In this document: positions 53,769 through 64,000 of the stretch, piece after piece | Layout of the letters: every line of letters starts with the position of its first letter | Position numbering within the stretch: the first letter of the stretch is position 1 | NCBI GenBank assembly: GCA_025994075.1 | Contig: JAMQGV010000017.1 | Span: 248,001 to 312,000 of the forward strand | From: Vicinamibacteria bacterium | Lineage (GTDB): Bacteria > Acidobacteriota > Vicinamibacteria > Fen-336 | Length of the DNA stretch: 64,000 nt | Reading direction: 5' to 3' | Notes under the pieces: generated by a model | Seen by the model: the letters and a program-made list of their open reading frames with translations, nothing else | What the model was told of the DNA's origin: nothing | The model's database searches: none | Position numbers and translations under genes: made by a program

Positions 53769-56210
53769 ATGGACACGCTGCTCCAGGACCTGCGTTACGC
53801 CGCCCGCCAGTTGCGCCGCGCCCCCGGTTTCACGCTCGTCGCGGTGCTCTCGCTCGGCCTCGGCATCGGCGCCAACGCGACCATCTTCACGTGGATGGAC
53901 GCGGTGCTGTTCCAGCCGTTCGCGGGCGTGCCCGAGCAGCACCGCCTGGTCTCGGTCAGCACCGTGAACTCGGCGGGCGAGCGGCTCTCCTCCTCCTGGC
54001 CCGACTACCGCGACTTCCAGGCGCAGAGCCGCACGCTCGACCTCTGGGCGGCCGAGGAGCGGGCGATGAGCCTCGTCCACGGCGGCGTGGCCGAGCGCGC
54101 CTGGGGCGTGCTCGTCTCCGGAAACTACTTCGACGCGCTCGGCGTCCGCGCCACGCTCGGCCGCACCTTCCTCCCCGAGGAGGGCGAGGTCGTCGACGCC
54201 CACCCGGTGCTGGTGCTGAGCCACGCGTACTGGCAGCGGCGCTTCGCCGCGCGGCCCGAGATCGTGGGCCAGGCGGTGACGCTGAACAACCGCGCGTTCA
54301 CGGTCGTCGGCGTCGCGCCCGAGGGCTTCGCCGGCAGCACCGTCGGCCTCAGCTACGACTTCTTCGTGCCGATGACGATGCAGAAGGCGCTGCTCGAGGG
54401 CGATCGCCTGGAGTACCGCGGCCACCGCTGGCTGAGCCTGATGGGCCGGCTGAAGCCCGGCGCGACGGTCGAGGCCGCGCAGGCCGAGGTCGACACGATC
54501 GCGGCCGCGCTGGCCCGCGAGTACCCGCGCTCCAACGAGGGCATGACCGCGTCCGTGCGCCCGCTGTGGCAGTCGGACGACGGCGCCGCGCGCTCGATGC
54601 GGCCGCTGCTGTTCGTGCTGACGGGCGTGGTCGGCGCCGTGCTGCTGATCGCCTGCGCCAACCTCGCGAACCTGCTGCTGGCCCGCGCCGTCGGCCGCGG
54701 CCGCGAGATCGCGGTGCGCCTCTCGCTCGGCGCCGGCCGCGGCCGCGTGATCCGCCAGCTCCTGACCGAGAGCCTGCTGCTGGCCGCGCTCGGCGCGGCG
54801 GCGGGGCTGCTCTTCGCGCACTGGAGCTCCGGGCTGTTCGCGGCCTTCGCGCCGCCCGCGGACCTGCCGGTCGGCCTCCAGGCCGCGCTCGGCGGCCGCG
54901 CCTTCGCCTTCGCGTTGGGCCTCTCGGTGCTCACCGCGCTGGTGTTCGGCACGGCGCCGGCGCTGGCCGCCTCCCGTCCCGATCTCGTCGGCGCCCTGCG
55001 CGACGGCGCCGCTGCGGTCGCCGGCGGCCGCTCGCGACGACGGCTCAAGAACGCGCTGGTCGTGGTGCAGGTCGCGCTCTCGGTCGTGCTGCTGGTGGGG
55101 GCCGGCCTGCTGCTGCGCGCGCTGCAGGCGGAGCGCGACCTCGACACCGGCTTCGACTCCGACCGCGTGCTGCTGGCCGGCGTCGACCTGTTCCCGAACG
55201 GCTACGACCGCGAGCGCGGCGTCGCCTACTACGGCGCGGCGCTCGAGGCGCTGCGCGCGATTCCCGGGGTGGAGGCGGCCAGCCTGGCGCGCCGCGTGCC
55301 GCTGGCGCTCGGCGGCACCAGCTCGAGCGGCTTCGAGGTCGAGGGCTACACGCCGCGCGACGACGACCCGCCACAGATCTACACCAACCTGGTCGGCGCC
55401 GACTACCTGCGCACGATGGGCATCGCCCTGCGCGAGGGCCGCGACTTCACGCCCGACGACCGCGACGGCGGGCTCCCGGTCGCGATCGTCAACGAGGCGG
55501 TCGCCCTTCGCTTCTGGCCGGGCCAGAGCCCGATCGGGCGGCGGCTGCGCCCGGGCGGCGACACCTGGCTGACGGTCGTCGGCGTCGCGAAGAACACCCC
55601 GCTGCGCAACCTGGTCGAGCGCCCGCTGCCGCTCGTCTACATGCCGATCCAGCAGCAGTTCACGAATGCGGCAGTCGCGTTCCACGTGCGCGCCCGCAGC
55701 GGCGACCCGGCGGCGCTGGCGCCCGCGGTGACCGCGGCGCTGCAGCGCATCGACCCGGCCCTGCCCGTCTTCGGCGTGCGCTCGCTGCGCGAGGCGACCT
55801 CGGCCGCGACCTTCGGGCAGCGGCTCGCGAGCAGCCTGCTCTCGGCGTTCGGCCTGCTGGCGCTGCTGCTGGCCACGCTCGGCCTGTACGGAGTGATCGC
55901 GTGGGCCGTCGGCCAGCGCCGGCGCGAGATGGGGATCCGCCTCGCGCTCGGCGGCCAGCGGCGGCAGATCTTCTCGATGGTGGTCCGCGAGGGGCTGCGC
56001 GTCGCGGCGGTCGGCATCGCGCTGGGGCTGGCGGGCGCCTTCGGCCTCGGTCGCGCGCTCGGGCGCCTGCTGCTCGGCGTCAGTCCCGCGGACCCGCTCA
56101 CCTACGCGGCGGTGGTGCTGGTGCTGGGTACCGCGGTGGCCGTGGCCTGCGCCGTGCCCGCGCGGCGAGCGGCGGCGACAGAGCCGGCGAGCGCGTTGCG
56201 CTGCGAGTAG
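53769..56210 (+). CDS. Orphan MacB/FtsX-type permease (ADOP family)
   Basis: 813 residues. The start LQDLRYAARQLRRAPGFTLV and two FtsX permease cores (about 270-405 and 690-805, each with RRxExGIRLALGG-like loops and two to three helices) around two MacB periplasmic domains fit the acidobacterial duplicated orphan permease family. That family usually stands without an adjacent ATPase and is expanded in Acidobacteriota. Here too no ATPase adjoins. It presumably uses a shared ATPase or works as an export or mechanotransmission subunit. ATG at 53769 follows GGAGG by nine bases. It is preceded by a weak terminator, so it is transcribed on its own. Confidence 0.92.
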   Translation: MDTLLQDLRYAARQLRRAPGFTLVAVLSLGLGIGANATIFTWMDAVLFQPFAGVPEQHRLVSVSTVNSAGERLSSSWPDYRDFQAQSRTLDLWAAEERAMSLVHGGVAERAWGVLVSGNYFDALGVRATLGRTFLPEEGEVVDAHPVLVLSHAYWQRRFAARPEIVGQAVTLNNRAFTVVGVAPEGFAGSTVGLSYDFFVPMTMQKALLEGDRLEYRGHRWLSLMGRLKPGATVEAAQAEVDTIAAALAREYPRSNEGMTASVRPLWQSDDGAARSMRPLLFVLTGVVGAVLLIACANLANLLLARAVGRGREIAVRLSLGAGRGRVIRQLLTESLLLAALGAAAGLLFAHWSSGLFAAFAPPADLPVGLQAALGGRAFAFALGLSVLTALVFGTAPALAASRPDLVGALRDGAAAVAGGRSRRRLKNALVVVQVALSVVLLVGAGLLLRALQAERDLDTGFDSDRVLLAGVDLFPNGYDRERGVAYYGAALEALRAIPGVEAASLARRVPLALGGTSSSGFEVEGYTPRDDDPPQIYTNLVGADYLRTMGIALREGRDFTPDDRDGGLPVAIVNEAVALRFWPGQSPIGRRLRPGGDTWLTVVGVAKNTPLRNLVERPLPLVYMPIQQQFTNAAVAFHVRARSGDPAALAPAVTAALQRIDPALPVFGVRSLREATSAATFGQRLASSLLSAFGLLALLLATLGLYGVIAWAVGQRRREMGIRLALGGQRRQIFSMVVREGLRVAAVGIALGLAGAFGLGRALGRLLLGVSPADPLTYAAVVLVLGTAVAVACAVPARRAAATEPASALRCE

Positions 56211-56218
56211 GCGGGCGC

Positions 56219-56722
56219 TCAGGCGGGACCGAGAGGCACGACCTCCAGCTCCCGCCACTCGCCGACCGCGCCTTCGGTGCGGACGAGGTGCAGCGCCACC
56301 GCCTCGAAGCGGCCCTGCACCTCGTTCGAGACCTCGCGCCCCGCGGCTTCCGCCGCGGCGGGATCGAGGTGGCCGTAGGCCAGCGACAGGTGGGGCTGGA
56401 ACGGGCCCGCGGGCCGGTGGCCGAGGCCGCGGCACGCGGCGGCGTGGGCGGCGTGGAGTGCTTCGCCGCCGATCGCCTCGACGAACAGCGCGCGGAAGTA
56501 CTCGTCGCGGCGGGCGACGCGCTCGAGGCGCAGCGAGAGCGGGGCCAGCTTGGCCGCCAGCCCCCTCGCGCGCGCGAGGATCTCCGCCTCGTCGCCGGAG
56601 AGACCGGCGACGAGGGTCACGTGCGGCTCGAACACCGGCCCGCCGAAGCGCGCGGCCAGCCGAAGGACGACGGCGCGCAGCCGCTCGCGGAACGGCCCCT
56701 GCGGCTGCAGCCACAGCGACAC
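56219..56722 (-). CDS. 2H phosphoesterase (cyclic phosphodiesterase-like)
   Basis: About 167 residues from GTG at 56722. The two HxTx/HxSx motifs of the 2H superfamily are HVTL (in FEPHVTLVAG) and HLSL (in FQPHLSLAYG). Spacing and the N-terminus VSLWLQP suit the plant-type cyclic phosphodiesterase branch, which opens ADP-ribose 1',2'-cyclic phosphate or RNA 2',3'-cyclic ends. An in-frame ATG at 56821 would add 33 residues of low-information, Arg-rich sequence. A GATAAC box (56749-56744) within that extension favours the later start. Its role here is unknown. Confidence 0.8.
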   Translation of the reverse strand: MSLWLQPQGPFRERLRAVVLRLAARFGGPVFEPHVTLVAGLSGDEAEILARARGLAAKLAPLSLRLERVARRDEYFRALFVEAIGGEALHAAHAAACRGLGHRPAGPFQPHLSLAYGHLDPAAAEAAGREVSNEVQGRFEAVALHLVRTEGAVGEWRELEVVPLGPA

Positions 56723-56849
56723 GCCCCGCGCGCGGCCGCGCGCGTTATCCGGGTCTTCATTCTGGAGTCGCGGCGCTCGCCTGCGGGGGGCGCCGCGCTC
56801 CGAGGGGGCTACGTCGGACAACGCAGCCTCCTCCGCCCCCGCACCCCCG

Positions 56850-58769
<1,920 letters not shown>

Positions 58770-58860
58770 GCGCGTTTGACCTCCGTGGCGAGATGGCCCC
58801 GCGGCATCGTACACCGCGCCCCGCGCGGGCCCGGGCGCCATGACGCGCGCGGTGCCCGCC

Positions 58861-58869
58861 TGCTAGGGT
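58861..58869 (+). promoter_or_regulatory. Extended -10 element (TGCTAGGGT)
   Basis: TG-C-TAGGGT ends 7 bases before GTG 58877, so transcription would start at or next to that GTG. This favours it over the GTG at 58868, which overlaps the box. Confidence 0.4.
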
Positions 58870-58876
58870 GCCGCTC

Positions 58877-59560
58877 GTGAAGGACTCGCTGCGGCGGCTG
58901 GAGCGCGACGTGGTGGCGTGCGGGCGCTGTCCCCGGCTGCGGCGGTGGTGCACGAGGGTCGCCCGCGAGAAGGTGAAGCGCTTCGCGCAGGACGAGTACT
59001 GGGGTCGGCCGGTGCCCGGATTCGGAGACCCGGCGGCACGGCTGTGGATCGTCGGCCTGGCGCCGGCGGCCCACGGCGCCAACCGCACCGGCCGCGTGTT
59101 CACCGGCGATCGGTCCGGCGACTTCCTGTTCGCGGCGCTGCACCGCGCCGGCCTCGCGAACCAGCCGACGTCGGTGCGCGCCGGTGACGGGCTCGCGCTG
59201 CGCGACGCCTGGGTCTCGGCCTCGGTGCGCTGCGCGCCGCCGGCCAACAAGCCGCTGCCGCGCGAGATCGCGGCCTGCCGAGCGTTCCTGCTGCGCGAGT
59301 GGGCGTTGCTGCGCCCGCGGCTGAAGGTCGTGCTGGCGCTCGGCCGCATCGGCCAGGACGCCTTCACCGACGCGCTGCACGAGGCCGGGGTGCTCGATCG
59401 CCGCCGCCTGCCGTTCGGCCACGGCGTGGCGCACGAACTGCCGGGCGGGGTGACCCTCGTCGGCTCCTACCACCCCTCCCAGCAGAACACCTTCACCGGC
59501 CGCCTGACCCCGGCCTCCTTCGACGCCGTGCTGGCGCTGGTCCGCGCGCGCCTGTCCTGA
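58877..59560 (+). CDS. Family-5 uracil-DNA glycosylase (UdgB)
   Basis: 227 residues. The catalytic block GLAPAAHGANRTGRVFTGD (60-78) identifies the family-5 type, which removes uracil and some deaminated bases from DNA without the usual catalytic Asp. C15, C18, C119 and C134 are the four expected [4Fe-4S] ligands. GSYHPSQQNTFTGRLT near the end holds the second active-site His. It is the second DNA-repair gene of the window but far from uvrA. It is divergent from the S9 peptidase. GTG at 58877 is the likelier start; GTG 58868 is in frame. Confidence 0.93.
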   Translation: MKDSLRRLERDVVACGRCPRLRRWCTRVAREKVKRFAQDEYWGRPVPGFGDPAARLWIVGLAPAAHGANRTGRVFTGDRSGDFLFAALHRAGLANQPTSVRAGDGLALRDAWVSASVRCAPPANKPLPREIAACRAFLLREWALLRPRLKVVLALGRIGQDAFTDALHEAGVLDRRRLPFGHGVAHELPGGVTLVGSYHPSQQNTFTGRLTPASFDAVLALVRARLS

Positions 59561-59570
59561 GCGAGGGGAG

Positions 59571-60185
59571 CTACTTCTTCGCCTCCCACGTGCTGGGGTG
59601 GGCCTTGGCCAGCTTCTCCTTCCCCTGCGCCTCGGTGATCGGCTCCAGCTTGTTGCGGGCCTTCAGGAAGCCCATCTTGATCTTCTGCTCGACGTAGTAG
59701 GTCCGGCCGGCCTCCACGGACAGCTCCATCACGCTGGTGTTCTCGGCCTTCGAGCAGAAGTAGTGCTCGCCCGGCGGCAGGTCGAGCGTGAAGTAGTTGC
59801 GGGCACGGTTGACGCCGACCCAGGCCCCGTCGACGCCGAGCTTGGTCTGGACCTTGCTGCCCATGCGGCTGGAGCGGATCACGTAGACGAGGGCGTGGCC
59901 CTCCTTGGGGTCGGGAAGCGGGTGGCGGGTCTTGTCGGTGTCGGCCTTGAACTTGACGTCGACCACCGGGCAGGCCTTCTTCTTGATCGCCTCCTGCTTC
60001 TGCTTGTCGGTCTGCGAGACCGGCTCCTTCTCGTCGAAGTCCTGATCCTTCTCGTCCGCCTCGTCCTCGGCTTCCTCCTGCGGCGAGGCCGCGGGCGTGG
60101 GCGTCGGCTGCTGGCCGGCGGCGACCCACGGCAACACCCCGAGCACGAAGACCGCGGCGACGACCCGGCATGGCTGCACCTTCAC
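59571..60185 (-). CDS. Exported DUF2846-like protein
   Basis: 204 residues. Signal peptide (about 1-24, ending VAAGQQ), a Pro/Thr and then acidic low-complexity region (about 27-70), then a beta-rich domain (ALVYVIRSSRM, VGVNRARNYFTLDLPPGEHYF, VEAGRTYYVEQ) that matches the DUF2846 pattern of periplasmic proteins of unknown role. One cysteine (C-PVVDVKF) and another (YFCSK) could be linked. GTG at 60185 follows AGGAGGTG by about ten bases; an ATG at 60215 is less supported. Located just downstream of the MacAB-like exporter but separated by about 80 bases. Confidence 0.75.
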   Translation of the reverse strand: MKVQPCRVVAAVFVLGVLPWVAAGQQPTPTPAASPQEEAEDEADEKDQDFDEKEPVSQTDKQKQEAIKKKACPVVDVKFKADTDKTRHPLPDPKEGHALVYVIRSSRMGSKVQTKLGVDGAWVGVNRARNYFTLDLPPGEHYFCSKAENTSVMELSVEAGRTYYVEQKIKMGFLKARNKLEPITEAQGKEKLAKAHPSTWEAKK

Positions 60186-60264
60186 GGTGGCTGCACCTCC
60201 TGGGCGCACTGGCACCCACCCCCCTAGTGCAGCCCGCAGCTCCGATCTTTCAGGGGGGCGCCGG

Positions 60265-61428
60265 CTACACCTCGCGCAGGGCGGTCGTGATCGGCAGGCG
60301 GGCGGCGCGGAGCGCCGGGAGCAGGCCGCCGACGATGCCCATCATCACGGCGAACACCATGCCCGCGAACAGCGTCGGCGGCGTGACGCGGAAGGCGAAC
60401 GCGATCTCCGAGAAGTTGGCGCTGTTGGTCGCGCCCGAGATGCCGTTGGCGGGCAGCGCCAGCAGGCAGCCGAGCGCGCCGCCGAAGGCGGCCAGGATCG
60501 CGGCCTCGGTCAGGAACGAGGCGAGGATCGCCCGGCGCGAGAAGCCGAGCGCGCGCAGGGTGCCGATCTCGCGGGTGCGCGAGGCGACGATGCCGTACAT
60601 CGTGTTCATCGCGCCGAACACGGCGCCGACGCCCATCACGATGCCGACGAAACCGGCCAGGCCGAGCAGCGCGCCGGCGATCGGCCCGGCCTGCGCCTCG
60701 TAGAACGCCCGCTCGCGGCTGACGCTGACCTGGACCTGCGGGTCGTTCTCCCAGGCGTTCTTGAAGGCCTCGAAGGTCGACGGGTCGGCCAGGCGCACGA
60801 CGATCGCCTGGTAGCCGCCCTGGCGGCGCAGCGGCTCCGCCATCGTCTCGAGGTCGCCCCAGATCTCGCTCTCGAAGCCGGAGCCCTCGGAGGCGAACAC
60901 GCCGACCACCTCCCACGGCTTGTTCTGGATCGAGACCTTGCTGCCGACCTCGAAGCCGTAGCGCTCGCGCACGCGCTCGCCGACGATCACCTCGGGCAGC
61001 CCGGGCTGCACCTGCCGGCCGGCGACGATGCGCAGCCCGCCGCGCACCTCGAAGGCGCGCGGGGTGACGCCGCGCACGCTGACGTTGACGTCCGCGCCGT
61101 CGGCCTTGCGCGGGTAGCTGGCGACCACCAGGATCTCGGGCGAGGACAGCGGACGCCCCGCGTCGTCGCGGGCGATCCGCGGGTCGACCAGCAGCACCTG
61201 GGCGGCGTTGCGGCCGATGCCCGAGGTCAGCTCGGCGTTGGCGCCCTTCTGCACGACCATCGCGTTGTCGTCGCGGCCGGTGGCCCGCAGCGCGAGGCTG
61301 AAGCCCGAGGCCATCGCGGTCAGGAACACGATGGTGGTCACCACCAGCGCGATGCCGACCACGGCCAGCAGCGTGAGCTGCCAGCGCACGCGCACGTTGC
61401 GGACGTTGTAGGTGATCGGAAGTGCCAT
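60265..61428 (-). CDS. FtsX/MacB-type ABC permease 1
   Basis: 387 residues: an N-terminal helix (about 18-40), a MacB periplasmic domain (about 45-250) and three C-terminal helices (about 270-380) of the FtsX permease core with RTREIGTLRALGFSRRAIL. MalG-like ABC subunit of a MacAB exporter. ATG at 61428 lies two bases after the stop of the second permease. The two permeases probably form a heterodimer with the ATPase at 62628. Confidence 0.9.
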   Translation of the reverse strand: MALPITYNVRNVRVRWQLTLLAVVGIALVVTTIVFLTAMASGFSLALRATGRDDNAMVVQKGANAELTSGIGRNAAQVLLVDPRIARDDAGRPLSSPEILVVASYPRKADGADVNVSVRGVTPRAFEVRGGLRIVAGRQVQPGLPEVIVGERVRERYGFEVGSKVSIQNKPWEVVGVFASEGSGFESEIWGDLETMAEPLRRQGGYQAIVVRLADPSTFEAFKNAWENDPQVQVSVSRERAFYEAQAGPIAGALLGLAGFVGIVMGVGAVFGAMNTMYGIVASRTREIGTLRALGFSRRAILASFLTEAAILAAFGGALGCLLALPANGISGATNSANFSEIAFAFRVTPPTLFAGMVFAVMMGIVGGLLPALRAARLPITTALREV

Positions 61429-61430
61429 GG

Positions 61431-62615
61431 CTAGACCGTTCTCAGCGTGTCGGTGATGCGGGCGCGGTAGGCCTGCAGCGCCGGCAGCAGGCCGGCCGCG
61501 AGGCCGAGGAACACGGCGATGCCGAAGCCCGTCGCGGCGATCAGCGGCGACAGCCCGAGGTTGGGGAACGCGCGCGCGACGTCGCCGATCAGCGGCAGCG
61601 AGGGCAGCACGCCGATCATCGCCTTGCCGAGGACGAGGCCGAGCCCGCCGCCCATCACGCCGAGGATCAGCGCCTCGACCAGGATCAGCGCCATCACCAG
61701 CTCGCTGCCGAAGCCGAGCGTCTTCAGCACCGCGATCTCCGTGCGCCGCTCGCGCACCGCCATGCTCATCGTGTTGGCGGTGACCAGCAGGATCGTGAAG
61801 GTCACCGCGATGCCGATGCCGTTGAGCAGCAGCGCCAGGTTGCCGGCCAGCGAGACGAAGCCCGCGCGGAACGCGGCCTCGGTCTCGGTCTTGGTGCGCA
61901 CGTCGGAGTTCTCGAAGTACGCGTCGATCGCCTTGCCCACCGCGGCCGCCCGCTCGGGGTCGTTCACCTCGATGCTGAAGGTGCCGGCGCCGGCGCGGTT
62001 GCGGGTCGACTCCTCCAGGTACTTGTGGTGGAAGAAGAACAGCCGCCCGTCGGTGCCCGGGTAGCGCACCTCGTCGACCTGGTAGATGCCGCTGATCACG
62101 AACTCGAACGGCCGGCCGATCCGGTACGGCGGGATCGTGCTCTCGAGCTGCACGGTCGAACCGACGCTCCAGCCGAAGCGCTTTGCGAGCTCGGGGCCGA
62201 CGATGGCGCCGCGGCGGTCGGCGAAGAACGCCTGCTTCTCGGCGTCGCTCAGCACGTACTCGGGGTAGATCGCGAGGTAGTCCTCGGGCTCGACCGCGAA
62301 GTTGGCGAAGAACTTGGTGAAGTCGGGCGGCAGCCCCATCACGCCGCCGAACCAGTTCGAGATCGCCACCCGCTTGACGCCCGGGATCTGCGCGATCCGC
62401 TCCTTGTAGGCGAGCGGCATGTTGTAGACGAGGCTGACCGAGTGGCGCGTCACCAGCCGCGAGGCGGACGCGCTCTTCAGCCCGTAGTTGACCGCCGCGA
62501 TGATCGTCTGCAGCGTGCAGAAGAGGAAGATGCACACGGCCATCGCCATCACGGTCGAGCCGGTGCGGATCCAGTTCCGCCGCAGGTGCTTGAGGACGTA
62601 GGGGAGGTACTTCAT
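61431..62615 (-). CDS. FtsX/MacB-type ABC permease 2
   Basis: 394 residues with the same plan: N-terminal helix (about 18-38), a periplasmic domain with [10 protein letters not shown] and [15 protein letters not shown] loops, and a C-terminal FtsX core with [19 protein letters not shown]. Differs from permease 1 in the periplasmic part, so it may bind another face of the substrate. ATG at 62615, 12 bases after the ATPase stop. Substrates of such systems include peptides, macrolides and lipoproteins; none is indicated here. Confidence 0.9.
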   Translation of the reverse strand: MKYLPYVLKHLRRNWIRTGSTVMAMAVCIFLFCTLQTIIAAVNYGLKSASASRLVTRHSVSLVYNMPLAYKERIAQIPGVKRVAISNWFGGVMGLPPDFTKFFANFAVEPEDYLAIYPEYVLSDAEKQAFFADRRGAIVGPELAKRFGWSVGSTVQLESTIPPYRIGRPFEFVISGIYQVDEVRYPGTDGRLFFFHHKYLEESTRNRAGAGTFSIEVNDPERAAAVGKAIDAYFENSDVRTKTETEAAFRAGFVSLAGNLALLLNGIGIAVTFTILLVTANTMSMAVRERRTEIAVLKTLGFGSELVMALILVEALILGVMGGGLGLVLGKAMIGVLPSLPLIGDVARAFPNLGLSPLIAATGFGIAVFLGLAAGLLPALQAYRARITDTLRTV

Positions 62616-62627
62616 CGCCCGTTCCCC

Positions 62628-63317
62628 CTACAGGGAGAGCACGCCCTTCTCGAGGTGGTGCTGGGTGTGGGCCCGCTGCGCCGCCCGCGGGTCGTGGGTG
62701 ACCATCACGATCGTCTTGCCGAAGTCGCGGTTGAGCGTCTCCATCAGCGCCAGGATCTCCTCGGCGCTCTTCGAGTCGAGGTCGCCCGTGGGCTCGTCGG
62801 CGACCAGCACCTTGGGGTCGGCGACGATCGCGCGGGCGATCGCCACGCGCTGCTCCTGGCCGCCCGAGAGCTGGCGCGGGTAGTGCTGCGAGCGCTCGGC
62901 GAGGCCGACCACCTTGAGCGCGGTCAGCGCCCGCTCGCGGCGCTCCTTCTTGGAGAGGCTCGTCAGCAGCAGCGGCAGCGCGACGTTCTCCTCCGCGGTC
63001 AGCACCGGGATCAGGTTGTAGAACTGGAAGATGAAGCCGACGTTGCGGCTGCGCCAGCGCGCCAGCTCGCTCTCGCCGAGCTGGGCGACGTCGGTGCCGG
63101 CCACGACGACCTTGCCCGCGGTCGGCCGGTCGATGCCGGCGATCAGGTTGAGCAGCGTCGTCTTGCCCGAGCCCGACGGGCCCATCAGCGCGACGAAGTC
63201 GCCCTCCGGCACCTCGAGCGAGAGGCCGTCGAGGACCTTGACCTCCTCCGCGTCGCGCCGGTAGACCTTCTTCACGCCTTCGACCGCCACCATCGGCGCC
63301 TTGCCGTTGCCGCTCAT
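62628..63317 (-). CDS. MacB/LolD-type ABC ATPase
   Basis: 229 residues. Walker [10 protein letters not shown] (about 46-54), Q-loop in [17 protein letters not shown], signature [14 protein letters not shown], Walker [13 protein letters not shown] and switch His in VTHDPRAA, all as in LolD/MacB-type ATPases that drive FtsX permeases from the cytoplasm. The start is ATG 63317, which overlaps the adaptor stop as TGATG; a GTG at 63320 (GTGA overlap) is equally possible. Confidence 0.95.
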   Translation of the reverse strand: MSGNGKAPMVAVEGVKKVYRRDAEEVKVLDGLSLEVPEGDFVALMGPSGSGKTTLLNLIAGIDRPTAGKVVVAGTDVAQLGESELARWRSRNVGFIFQFYNLIPVLTAEENVALPLLLTSLSKKERRERALTALKVVGLAERSQHYPRQLSGGQEQRVAIARAIVADPKVLVADEPTGDLDSKSAEEILALMETLNRDFGKTIVMVTHDPRAAQRAHTQHHLEKGVLSL

Positions 63318-64000
63318 CACTGCACCTTCACCTTGTCGCCGTCCTTCAGCGTCTCCGCCGGCTTCAGCACGACGGTCTCGCCGCCGGCCAGCCCCTGGCG
63401 CACCACGACCCGGCCCTCGCGCTCGGCACCGGTCTCGATCGCGCGCTGCTTGAGCGCGCCCTGCACGACCTCGAACACCACCTTCCTGCCGTCGCGGGTG
63501 GCGACCGCGTCCTTCGGGATCACGACCGAGGGCGCGGCGACCGCCGCCACGGCGCCCGCCGGCGGCGCCGGCTCCGTGAAGTTCACGCGCGCGCTCATCT
63601 CCGGCTTCAGGTCCTCGTCCTTGTCGAGGATCGTGACCTTGACCTGGACCGTCGCCTTGGTGCGGTCGGCGGTCGGGATCACCTGCCGCAGCACCGCCTT
63701 GTAGCGGCGGTCGGGGAAGGCCTCGACCGTGACCTCGGCCGGCTGCGCGTCGCCGAGGCGGGCGACGTTGCTCTCGCTGACGTCGGCCTCGACCTCGAGC
63801 GTCGCCAGGTCGGCAAGCGCCACGATGGCGCCCGAGGCGGTCGAGATGTTCACGCCGGGCGGGATCGGCGCCACGCTCTCGCCGACCTCGGCCATCTTCT
63901 TGACGACGGTGCCCGCGAACGGCGCCTTGATCTGCGTGTTCTGGAGCTGGGCCTCGGCGAACGCCAGCCCGGCCTGGGCCTGGGCCAGCGCCGCTTCGGC
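63317..64000 (-). CDS. HlyD/MacA-type membrane-fusion adaptor (N-terminus outside window)
   Basis: About 227 C-terminal residues are visible. A coiled-coil end rich in Ala/Gln ([19 protein letters not shown]) is followed by the lipoyl-like half [20 protein letters not shown], a beta-barrel ([22 protein letters not shown]) and a C-terminal membrane-proximal domain ([22 protein letters not shown]). It is the periplasmic adaptor linking the ABC permeases to an outer-membrane channel. The gene order adaptor-ATPase-permease-permease is a complete exporter, except that the outer-membrane protein and the start of the adaptor lie beyond the edge. Confidence 0.93.
   Translation of the reverse strand, partial: AEAALAQAQAGLAFAEAQLQNTQIKAPFAGTVVKKMAEVGESVAPIPPGVNISTASGAIVALADLATLEVEADVSESNVARLGDAQPAEVTVEAFPDRRYKAVLRQVIPTADRTKATVQVKVTILDKDEDLKPEMSARVNFTEPAPPAGAVAAVAAPSVVIPKDAVATRDGRKVVFEVVQGALKQRAIETGAEREGRVVVRQGLAGGETVVLKPAETLKDGDKVKVQ

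Noticed and set aside
56769..56797. Hairpin CGCGGCGC/GCGCCGCG downstream of the S9 peptidase gene
   Set aside because: Eight-base stem with a 13-base loop and no U tract; such GC pairings are expected by chance here.

Overview
The window is about 72% GC by eye and densely coded. It most resembles a member of the Acidobacteriota. Supporting features are an FtsX/MacB-type orphan permease of the acidobacterial duplicated orphan permease type (53.8-56.2 kb), an Oar-like TonB receptor with a carboxypeptidase-regulatory N-terminus (40.3-43.0 kb), sulfatase-like/TPR fusions and several YfhO-family membrane proteins. No 16S gene or other phylogenetic marker is present, so the assignment is an inference. 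No rRNA, tRNA, CRISPR array, insertion sequence or prophage was seen. No gene-free stretch exceeds about 210 bp.

Layout. 0-1 kb: 5' part of a tandem-GAF protein (minus). 1-13 kb: a surface-glycan region holding a WecG/TagA-type glycosyltransferase, a flippase, a sulfotransferase (minus), two methyltransferases, a GT4 glycosyltransferase, a fused sulfate adenylyltransferase/APS kinase, a YfhO-like protein and a GT39-like protein. The PAPS-making enzyme and the sulfotransferase together suggest a sulfated glycan. 13-20 kb: uvrA, a VapBC-type toxin-antitoxin pair, a DUF1295 membrane protein and a two-gene ABC transporter. 19.9-24.5 kb: two coupled YfhO paralogues. 24.5-29.8 kb: a membrane MutS-like ATPase with a GH13 phosphorylase, then (minus) gmhA coupled to a deoxyhypusine-synthase-like protein.

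29.8-37.7 kb (all minus): amidohydrolase, a LysW-like mini-protein, larE, tatA and a Pal-like lipoprotein in tight succession. A near-consensus promoter then drives a PknB-like kinase with two small exported-protein genes, followed by a J-like protein without the HPD motif. 37.7-45.9 kb: two sulfatase-like/TPR fusion paralogues flank a 113-aa membrane protein and a TonB receptor, which ends in a good intrinsic terminator. 45.9-50.6 kb (minus): a GGDEF/EAL enzyme coupled to moeA and moaC. 50.7-53.6 kb (plus): two Nudix hydrolases, a dicarboxylate-type symporter and moaE. 53.8-64 kb: orphan permease, 2H phosphoesterase, S9 peptidase, family-5 uracil-DNA glycosylase, a DUF2846-like protein and a MacAB-like exporter cut by the window edge.

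Two genome-wide habits show. First, genes in series are joined by 4-base NTGA overlaps; all four N occur, including a probable CTG start at 31193. Second, many first genes lack a Shine-Dalgarno sequence and instead have a -10-like hexamer, often within TGCTAnnnT, ending 7-13 bases before the start codon. This suggests leaderless or very short-leader mRNAs.
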